From assembly GCA_025774805.1 (NCBI GenBank), contig JALGZR010000074.1, positions 1-19,573 on the forward strand: a stretch of DNA of 19,573 nucleotides, in the 5' to 3' direction. This document shows positions 14,611 to 19,573 of this stretch, piece after piece; within the stretch, counting starts at the first letter, position 1, and each line of letters opens with the position of its first letter. This stretch comes from a bacterium. GTDB lineage: Bacteria > ARS69. The translations under genes were made by a program, and so were the position numbers. Under the pieces are notes generated by a model. The model made no database searches, was not told the DNA's origin, and saw nothing but the letters and a program-made list of their open reading frames with translations.

Positions 14611-14674
14611 CCTGCATTTCTCACCGGCTTCCGCCGTGGAAGCGGAGTCGCCGCTTGACGGGGCTCGGTGAGAT
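14607..14674. repeat. Palindromic repeat family, copy C (right arm decayed)
   Basis: The left arm CTAGCCTGCATTTCTCACCG (14607-14626) is the cleanest copy of the family. The right side retains only CTCGGTGAGAT (14664-14674). The centre is different from copies A and B and carries AAGCGG-AGTCG-CCGCTT. The stop codon of the YbjQ gene (14608-14610) lies in the repeat, and the right end is 15 bases before the PPK2 ATG. Confidence 0.7.
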
Positions 14675-14689
14675 CCCAAGAATACCCCC

Positions 14690-15565
14690 ATGTTCGAGGC
14701 TTCTCGCCATCGCTTTCTCGTGCCGTTCGACGGCTCGTTTCGTGTCGACGGGGCACCCACCTCGCCCCCCAAGGCCGTCTCCATGAAGAAGAAGGAGGCG
14801 CGCGCACGGCTCGCGAAGCGCGTCGACGAGCTCGACGACCTCCAGCGCCGTCTCTACGCCGACGCCCGCTTCTCCGTTCTCCTCGTGTTCGAGGCGATGG
14901 ACGCGGCGGGGAAGGATGGTACGATCCGAGCCGTGATGAGCGGCGTGAACCCCGCCGGCTGTCAGGTCTTCTCGTTCAAGAAGCCGTCCTACGAGGAGCT
15001 CGATCACGATTTCCTCTGGCGGACGGCCCGCCGGCTGCCCGAGCGAGGGCGCATCGGCGTCTTCAACCGCAGCTACTACGAGGAGGTGCTCGTCGTCCGG
15101 GTCCACCCGGAGCTGCTGCATTTCCAGCGCCTGCCGTACCGGCCGAAGGGCCGGCGCCTCTGGCGCGATCGTTACGAGTCGATCCGGGACCACGAAAAGC
15201 ACCTCGCGCGAAACGGCACCATCATTCTGAAGTTCTGGCTCAACGTTTCCCGCGAGGAGCAGAGGAAGCGCTTCCTCTCGCGCATCGACGAGCCGGAGAA
15301 GAACTGGAAGTTCGAGCCGGCCGACTGCCGAGAGCGCGGTTTCTGGGACGCGTACATGGCGGCGTACCAGGACGCGTTGAACGAGACGTCCCGCGCCTGG
15401 GCGCCGTGGTACGCCATTCCCGCGGACGACAAGCCGTTCATGCGATTCGCCGTGGCGGAGATCGTCGTGGACGCCCTGAAATCGCTCGGGCTCTCCTATC
15501 CGGACGTCGACCACGAGACGCGTGGGCGCCTCCAGGAGATGCGCGACCTCCTGGCGGACGAGTAG
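14690..15565 (+). CDS. ppk2: Polyphosphate kinase 2 family nucleotide phosphotransferase
   Basis: A 291-residue cytoplasmic kinase that moves phosphate between inorganic polyphosphate and nucleotides. Residues 66-77 hold the Walker A (VFEAMDAAGKDG), followed by MSGVNPAGCQVFSFKKPSYEE, HDFLWRTARRLPERGRIGVF and the Walker B/lid start NRSYYEEVLVVRVHPE. Further on are KFWLNVSREEQRKRFLSRID and NWKFEPADCRERGFWDAYMA, all conserved. The FNRSYYEEV form and length look most like the class that phosphorylates AMP and/or ADP (class III type), but subclass is inference. The N-terminal ~50 residues also fit the family, which supports ATG 14690 although it has no ribosome site and lies next to repeat copy C. 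ATG 14783 is a shorter alternative. It is probably transcribed apart from the sigma operon. Confidence 0.93.
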   Translation: MFEASRHRFLVPFDGSFRVDGAPTSPPKAVSMKKKEARARLAKRVDELDDLQRRLYADARFSVLLVFEAMDAAGKDGTIRAVMSGVNPAGCQVFSFKKPSYEELDHDFLWRTARRLPERGRIGVFNRSYYEEVLVVRVHPELLHFQRLPYRPKGRRLWRDRYESIRDHEKHLARNGTIILKFWLNVSREEQRKRFLSRIDEPEKNWKFEPADCRERGFWDAYMAAYQDALNETSRAWAPWYAIPADDKPFMRFAVAEIVVDALKSLGLSYPDVDHETRGRLQEMRDLLADE

Positions 15566-15591
15566 CAGACCCGCAGTCCATCCCACGATGG

Positions 15592-16494
15592 GTGATCGGA
15601 CGAACCTTGATCGGTGAGACCTGTGCTCTTCTCGCGGCGTTGACCTGGGCCTTCGCCCTCGTGCTCTTCAAGCTGAGTGTCGAGGACGTTCCACCGATCG
15701 CGCTCAACCTCTTCAAGAACGTCGTCGCCCTGCTCTTCTTCGGGATCACCCTCCTGATCCTGACCGACGACGGCCGAGATCTCGCGCGATACACACGAGG
15801 TGATTTCGGGATTCTCCTCCTGAGCGGCATCCTAGGGATCGCGGCGGCCGACACCCTGTTCTTCCGCAGCCTCGACTTGATCGGGGTCGGGATCACGGTG
15901 GTCGTGGACTGTCTCTACAGCCCGTTCGTGATTCTCTTCGCCCACCTCCTTCTGTCGGAGACGCTCGCCCCCCATCAGTACGTGGGCACGGCGCTGATCG
16001 TCGGCGCCGTTCTCCTTTCCACGGGACACGTTCCCCCGGCCGGGCGGACCCGGGGTCAGCTCGTTTACGGAATTGTCCTGGGAGTCTCGAGCATGGCGGT
16101 GATGACGTTCGGTATCGTCATCGCGAAGCCCGTGCTCGACGGGAGGGACTTCCCCCTCATCTGGGCGACGGCGATCCGCCTGGTCGCCGGGGCGCTCGCC
16201 CTGGCGATTCTGGCGCTCGTCTCCCCGCGACGAAATGCTTACTGGGCGGTTTTCCGCCCGTCGCGAATCTGGAAGTTCAGCGTGCCCGCCTCGTTTCTCG
16301 GGGCCTACCTGGCGATGATCTTCTGGGTCGCCGGGTTCAAGTACGCGAAGGCCTCGATCGCCGGGATCCTGAACCAGACCTCCATCATCTTCGCCGTCAT
16401 TCTGGCCACGCTGATCCTCAAGGAGGAGATGACGCGTCGTAAGTTGGTCGCCGTGATCACGGCGACCCTCGGCGTCGTCGTCGTGTCGATGTGA
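15592..16494 (+). CDS. EamA/DMT-superfamily transporter
   Basis: A 300-residue inner-membrane protein with ten hydrophobic helices arranged as two EamA repeats. The first begins GETCALLAALTWAFALVLFK and includes GILGIAAADTLFFRSLDLIG and AHLLLSETLAPHQYVGTALI. The second begins GIVLGVSSMAVMTFGIVIAK and includes MIFWVAGFKYAKASIAGILN and LATLILKEEMTRRKLVAVI. The family exports or imports small metabolites such as amino acids or sugars; the substrate cannot be assigned. The start is uncertain: GTG 15592 gives the expected short N-terminus, TTG 15607 is possible, and neither has a clear ribosome site. The ATG at 15588 is in another frame and soon stops. It lies 26 bases after PPK2 and is probably co-transcribed with it. 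Confidence 0.85.
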   Translation: MIGRTLIGETCALLAALTWAFALVLFKLSVEDVPPIALNLFKNVVALLFFGITLLILTDDGRDLARYTRGDFGILLLSGILGIAAADTLFFRSLDLIGVGITVVVDCLYSPFVILFAHLLLSETLAPHQYVGTALIVGAVLLSTGHVPPAGRTRGQLVYGIVLGVSSMAVMTFGIVIAKPVLDGRDFPLIWATAIRLVAGALALAILALVSPRRNAYWAVFRPSRIWKFSVPASFLGAYLAMIFWVAGFKYAKASIAGILNQTSIIFAVILATLILKEEMTRRKLVAVITATLGVVVVSM

Positions 16495-16500
16495 CGCGGT

Positions 16501-16515
16501 CGGGCCCGCGGCCCG
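16501..16515. terminator. Short GC hairpin between convergent genes
   Basis: CGGGCC-CGC-GGCCCG (16501-16515) is a 6-bp perfect stem with a triloop in the 26-base gap between the convergent EamA and DinB-like genes, a sensible place for a bidirectional terminator. No T-tract on either strand, so low confidence. Confidence 0.35.
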
Positions 16516-16520
16516 TCCCC

Positions 16521-17066
16521 TCAGGATCCCTTCTCTTCGAGATATGAACCCGGGGACTCGTTGAAGGCCTTCGAGCCTCCCCTCTCCACACTGAGGGATC
16601 GCCATCGATCCCCGGCATGGAGGCGTGCGACGTACACGATCTGACCGGTGTGATAGGCGTAGTGCGTGATCTGGCGGTTGATCGCCTGCAGAACCGTGTG
16701 CGGTTCCTTTCGAATGTGGACGATTCGCTCGAGGTCGTCCTGCGCGAGGGGCGCCAGCGCGTCGAAGAGGCGCTCCCAACCCTTCTCCCACCGTCGCCGG
16801 AGATCTTCCCGCGTGTCCGGCTCCGAAATCACGAACTCGGAATCTCGATCGCGATCGGGCTTTTCGCCGTCGGTGGTCAGAAAGTCCCGCCATCTCGAGA
16901 GCAGGTTTCCGGCAACGTGCTTCAGGAGGACGGCCGCGCTGTTCCCGGAACCCGCCGGCGCCTCGAAGAACTCCGAGTCGTCGAGCTGCTCGAGCGCGTC
17001 ATCGGAGAGCTGCTTGAGACGTCGCAGCTCCCTCAGCATGGTGTCGAGATACGATTCCTTCTTCAT
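16521..17066 (-). CDS. DinB-superfamily protein, DUF1572-like
   Basis: A 181-residue cytoplasmic four-helix protein. The three histidines that bind metal in DinB/YfiT-type folds are present: H50 in AAVLLKHVAGNLLSRWRDFL, and H135 and H139 in RQITHYAYHTGQIVYVARL. The opening MKKESYLDTMLRELRRLKQL and the segment LRRRWEKGWERLFDALAPL are typical of DUF1572. Some DinB-fold proteins are thiol-dependent transferases, but for DUF1572 no reaction is established. Start ATG 17066 has GGGAG about 6 bases upstream. It is convergent with the EamA gene and divergent from the glycosidase gene; the gap at 17067-17400 carries a solo repeat arm. Confidence 0.85.
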   Translation of the reverse strand: MKKESYLDTMLRELRRLKQLSDDALEQLDDSEFFEAPAGSGNSAAVLLKHVAGNLLSRWRDFLTTDGEKPDRDRDSEFVISEPDTREDLRRRWEKGWERLFDALAPLAQDDLERIVHIRKEPHTVLQAINRQITHYAYHTGQIVYVARLHAGDRWRSLSVERGGSKAFNESPGSYLEEKGS

Positions 17067-17147
17067 GGCTCACTCCCGGGACGGTCGGGATCGCTCCCCG
17101 TTCGCTTCGGCCTGCCGATCGAAAGACCGTCGGATCGGTCGAAGTCC

Positions 17148-17166
17148 AGCCTGCATTCCTCACCAG
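17148..17166. repeat. Palindromic repeat family, copy D (solo left arm)
   Basis: AGCCTGCATTCCTCACCAG matches the left arm of copies A-C with one or two changes. There is no matching right arm within 200 bases; the sequence turns AT-richer immediately after. It is a relic or a half-site. Confidence 0.6.
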
Positions 17167-17264
17167 ACTTGTTCAATATCTACGCCGTCGGACGCCGTCG
17201 GTGGTTCGCATGGGGGAGAAGCCCCACTTTCTTCTCAGGAATTTCCCCACACCGATCCGCCGTG

Positions 17265-17273
17265 TGCTATACT
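17265..17273 (+). promoter_or_regulatory. Possible extended -10 promoter of the GH113-like gene
   Basis: TGC-TATACT (17265-17273) is a good extended -10, with no recognisable -35 at 16-18 bases. Start would be near 17280, giving a leader of about 120 bases that includes the hairpin at 17308. Confidence 0.4.
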
Positions 17274-17307
17274 ATGTGCCTCAGGGAGTCCGCCCCGACG
17301 CGAGCCT

Positions 17308-17328
17308 GAGGCGCCGGCAAGGCGTCTC
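17308..17328 (+). promoter_or_regulatory. Leader hairpin before the GH113-like gene
   Basis: GAGGCGCC (17308-17315) pairs with GGCGTCTC (17321-17328) with one G-U, loop GGCAA; flanking CCT/AGG can add pairs across a 2-base bulge. It sits in the proposed leader, just before the C8 run at 17334-17341. Confidence 0.35.
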
Positions 17329-17400
17329 GCAGGCCCCCCCCGCACCGCACACTTCCCCTTGACAGTTTTGACCGCACTCGAGCCGCGACCGGGGACTCTC

Positions 17401-18492
17401 TTGCCCACCGCTATCTTTCGGCGGATCTTGCTCTCGCTGGTCGTCCTCGGGCTTTTCTCGCCGCCCGCGGGAGCGCAATCGGAGCCGCCCGATCCCGACC
17501 CTTACGCCGTGGTGCGCGGAATGACGGTCTCGTGCCCCGACGACGGGAGAGTCTGGGGATCGCGCGCGATGGTCGCCACGCTGGAGAGACTCGCGGACCT
17601 GGGGGCGAACTGGATCGCGATTCATCCGTACGGGGGAATTCGCGGGGACGGGACGGTCGGCCGCTCGCGGATCGACCGGCTCTACCGGGATCCATCCTGG
17701 CTCACCCGGGCCATTGACGAGGCCCATCGCCAGAATCTCAAGATCTTGGTCAAGCCGCACCTCGCCTACTGGGGAAGTCCGTTCGCGTGGCGTGGAGAGA
17801 TCACCTTCGGCGACGACGAGATGAAGTGGCGGAGGTTCTTCACGACCTACGAGGAGTGGATCACGCGGGTCGCCACGCTGTCCGAGCGGGCGGACGCGTT
17901 CGCCGTCGGAACGGAGCTGGACCGGACGGTTCAGCGCGAGGACGAATGGCGGGCGATCATCGCATCCGTCCGGGCAAGGACGGACGTCCCGCTGACCTAC
18001 TCGGCGGGATGGGACACCTTCGAGCGCGTCCCCTTTTGGGACGCCCTCGACGTCATCGGCATCCAGGCCTACTTCCCGCTCGTCGATCACGAGGGAGTGC
18101 CCACCGAGCACGAGATCCGGACCGGGTGGGCTGCCGTCCGGGACCGTCTCGAGGAGTTCGGAAGGGACTGGAACCGACGGGTCGTCCTGGGCGAGCTCGG
18201 TTACAACCGGTCGCTCTCGGCCGCAGTTCGACCCTGGGAACATCGCCAGCATGCCGATCCCGAGGCCGAGGCTCTGCAGATCCTCTGCCTGAGCGTGGCC
18301 CTGGAGACGATTCGGGAGAGTGAGGCAATCGTGGGCTCCTTCCTCTGGAAGTGGTTCCCGGGTGAGCTGCCGGTCGGAAACTTCCTTCTCTCGTCCCCCG
18401 CGGTTCGCCGGGCGATCGGCCGGCAGTGGGCGGCGGTGGATCACCCGGATATCGGTGCCACGCCGGTTGAAATCGAACCGGTTCGGCCGTAG
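17401..18492 (+). CDS. Secreted GH113-like TIM-barrel glycosidase
   Basis: A 363-residue exported protein: signal peptide about residues 1-25 (FRRILLSLVVLGLFSPPAGA), then a barrel beginning VRGMTVSCPDDGRVWGS, LERLADLGANWIAIHPYGGI (strand 2), AIDEAHRQNLKILVKPHLAY (strand 3), DAFAVGTELDRT with E172 as likely acid/base, VPLTYSAGWDTFERVPFWDA, LDVIGIQAYFPL, and RRVVLGELGYNRS with E265 as likely nucleophile. The order HPYGG, VKPH, GTE, GIQAYFP, GE(L/I)GY is that of glycoside hydrolase family 113, known for beta-mannanases; the true substrate here is not proven. I chose the TTG start at 17401 because GGGGA lies 5 bases upstream and it gives a proper signal peptide; TTG 17359 is a longer alternative. 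No ATG is available. The stop codon forms part of the next gene's -10 element. Confidence 0.8.
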   Translation: MPTAIFRRILLSLVVLGLFSPPAGAQSEPPDPDPYAVVRGMTVSCPDDGRVWGSRAMVATLERLADLGANWIAIHPYGGIRGDGTVGRSRIDRLYRDPSWLTRAIDEAHRQNLKILVKPHLAYWGSPFAWRGEITFGDDEMKWRRFFTTYEEWITRVATLSERADAFAVGTELDRTVQREDEWRAIIASVRARTDVPLTYSAGWDTFERVPFWDALDVIGIQAYFPLVDHEGVPTEHEIRTGWAAVRDRLEEFGRDWNRRVVLGELGYNRSLSAAVRPWEHRQHADPEAEALQILCLSVALETIRESEAIVGSFLWKWFPGELPVGNFLLSSPAVRRAIGRQWAAVDHPDIGATPVEIEPVRP

Positions 18493-18495
18493 AAT
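18467..18495 (+). promoter_or_regulatory. Strong sigma-70-type promoter for the propeller-protein gene
   Basis: TTGAAA (18467-18472), spacer of exactly 17 bases, TAGAAT (18490-18495): 5/6 and 5/6 matches to consensus, the best promoter in the window. The TAG of the -10 is the stop codon of the GH113-like gene, and the -35 is inside its coding region. Start near 18502 leaves a ~160-base leader before the GTG at 18664. Confidence 0.65.
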
Positions 18496-18663
18496 TACTG
18501 AGATGACGTCGCGTCTCTCGGGACGTCTCCCCACGCGCACAGTATGAGGACCGGTTCCGGGCGGGATTGCAGCGCTCCCCCACCGCCCACCCGGTGCCCG
18601 TCCCGGCGCTCTCTCCCCCCGACCGTTCGCAGACTGTCCACCCCGTCTTCCCGGAGGCTCTTC

Positions 18664-19573
18664 GTGCTCGCCCGTTTTCGACCTCTGCTCGTCGATGACC
18701 GTCCCCCCGGAGGCCGCGTCGCCGCGATCGTCTGCGGACTGGCCGCCCTCCTTCTCCTTTCGAGCGCGATCGCCTCCCGCGAAGCAGGGGCGGCGGACCG
18801 CTCCGCCGCGGCGGGAAAGAACCCCGTGAGCACCTGGATCGCCGAGAAGGCCGCGTGGTACGAGGCCCGTCCCGAGCTCCTCGAGCAGAGAGGGAGCGGC
18901 TGGAAGCCCTTCCAGCGCATCAAGTGGTTTCAGGAGATCCGGATGACCGACGGCGAGCTGCCGCCCCCGGGGGCTCGCCTCCGGGCCTGGCTCCGGAAAA
19001 CGGAGCTCGAGAGGGCCGGAGCGGTTCACCGGGGCGGGAGCTCCTGGTTCAGCCTCGGGCCGATCAACTTCGCCGGCCGCATGCTCTCACTCGCTTTCGA
19101 TCCTGTGGACACGGACATCGTCTACGCCGGATCGGCGGGCGGGGGGCTCTGGAAGTCGACAGACAACGGCCACTCCTGGACCCCCATCACCGACGAACTC
19201 CCCAGTCTCGCCATCGGTGGGGTCGCGGTGAGCCCGAACGATCGGAACGTCGTGGTCATCGGAACCGGCGAGGCGACGTACAACATCGATCGCATCGGCG
19301 GGGTGGGCATCCTGCGCTCGACCGACGCCGGGGCGACGTGGAACACCACGAACGTGACGTACGCGGTGAACTCGGGACACGGATTCCACTTCATCGAGGG
19401 GAACCCGATGAACGGGACCCTGCTGGCCGGGTCGACCGCCGGTCTCTGGCGGTCGGAAAATGACGGCGTCTCCTGGACCCAGGTGAAGACCGAGGGCCAC
19501 TTCTTCGACGCGAAGTGGAAGCCGGGCGACCCGAACGTGGTCTATACCGTGCGTGGGGGCAGCGGATCGGCCA
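18664..19573 (+). CDS. Secreted Asp-box (BNR/VPS10-like) beta-propeller protein, partial
   Basis: The frame opens with GTG 18664, preceded by GGAGG at 6 bases, and runs off the right edge after 303 residues. The signal peptide is long (VAAIVCGLAALLLLSSAIAS, about residues 19-38). A pre-domain AWYEARPELLEQRGSGWKPF resembles the head of large T9SS-sorted sortilin-like glycosidase/propeller proteins in FCB bacteria. The propeller then starts SLGPINFAGRMLSLAFDPVD, and three Asp boxes (SxDxGxTW) follow: STDNGHSWT (residue 165), STDAGATWN (219) and SENDGVSWT (264), each preceded by a GGLWKS/GILRS/AGLWRS strand. Such proteins usually exceed 700 residues and end in a sorting domain, which would be outside the window. 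Ligand unknown; it may bind or cut surface glycans, or be structural. Confidence 0.88.
   Translation, partial: MLARFRPLLVDDRPPGGRVAAIVCGLAALLLLSSAIASREAGAADRSAAAGKNPVSTWIAEKAAWYEARPELLEQRGSGWKPFQRIKWFQEIRMTDGELPPPGARLRAWLRKTELERAGAVHRGGSSWFSLGPINFAGRMLSLAFDPVDTDIVYAGSAGGGLWKSTDNGHSWTPITDELPSLAIGGVAVSPNDRNVVVIGTGEATYNIDRIGGVGILRSTDAGATWNTTNVTYAVNSGHGFHFIEGNPMNGTLLAGSTAGLWRSENDGVSWTQVKTEGHFFDAKWKPGDPNVVYTVRGGSGSA

Larger units (their letters stand above)
17067..17400. other. 334-bp intergenic region between divergent DinB-like and GH113-like genes
   Basis: No gene seen. It holds the solo repeat arm (17148-17166), an AT-richer patch (17166-17275), an extended -10 on the plus strand (17265-17273), a leader hairpin (17308-17328), a run of eight C (17334-17341) and a lone -35-like TTGACA at 17359-17364 that has no -10 at the right distance. 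No convincing promoter for the minus-strand DinB-like gene. Confidence 0.5.

Noticed and set aside
17359-17364. Consensus TTGACA before the GH113-like gene
   Set aside because: There is GC-rich sequence at the -10 distance, so it is not a promoter on its own. The extended -10 at 17265 is preferred.
18503-18547. 14-codon ORF after the proposed promoter
   Set aside because: No ribosome site and no recognisable leader-peptide pattern; too short to support.
17281-19029. 582-codon minus-strand frame antisense to the glycosidase and propeller genes
   Set aside because: It spans two genes and a promoter, has no domain, and the sense strand has catalytic and Asp-box motifs with ribosome sites.

Overview
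The window is GC-rich bacterial chromosomal DNA with Shine-Dalgarno-led genes, frequent ATGA start/stop overlaps, and a few AT-rich promoter hexamers that stand out. Secreted proteins end in the FlgD-Ig-like, type-IX-style C-terminal sorting domain (PNPF, WDGR, GVYFYQL, K at the end), and there are an Asp-box beta-propeller protein and Zn-peptidase pairs. This points to an FCB-group lineage with high GC. Candidatus Eisenbacteria or a close relative is my best guess, by inference only. I saw no rRNA, tRNA, CRISPR array or recognisable transposase.

Layout. 1-8190 is almost entirely minus-strand: a tandem M16 peptidase pair (catalytic plus inactive partner, the latter running off the left edge); a cysteine-rich secreted protein with a sorting domain; a TPR-containing sulfatase-like lipoprotein; a rearrangement scar made of two broken gene tails (6672-6961); and an operon of a SAM methyltransferase and a DUF3788 protein. 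8438-12075 is plus-strand: a polytopic GT-C-like membrane protein, an overlapping 47-residue membrane protein, an RsmC-like methyltransferase and an aldo/keto reductase. The reductase overlaps a convergent HD-domain nucleotidase by 46 bases. 13164-14610 is a tightly coupled ECF sigma factor / membrane anti-sigma-like / YbjQ operon. Then come a PPK2 polyphosphate kinase, an EamA transporter, a convergent DinB-like gene, a GH113-like secreted glycosidase, and the start of a large Asp-box propeller protein cut by the right edge.

The most unusual structure is a dispersed palindromic repeat family found between 10.9 and 17.2 kb (four copies: 10894, 12777, 14607, 17148), with arms built on CTAGCCTGCATTTCTCACC. 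Two copies abut genes so closely that the repeat supplies the stop codon (TAG). One copy is a long form with an extra 104-base structured core. No copy was seen in the first 10.8 kb. The second striking feature is the scar at about 6866-6878, where a minus-strand TPR tail and a plus-strand sorting-domain tail, both without 5' halves, meet at their broken ends.

Functionally the window is a mix of cell-envelope and secretion genes (peptidases, sorted proteins, glycosidase, sulfatase-like enzyme, membrane glycosyltransferase-like protein), one stress-signalling operon, and housekeeping enzymes. It is not one obvious pathway.
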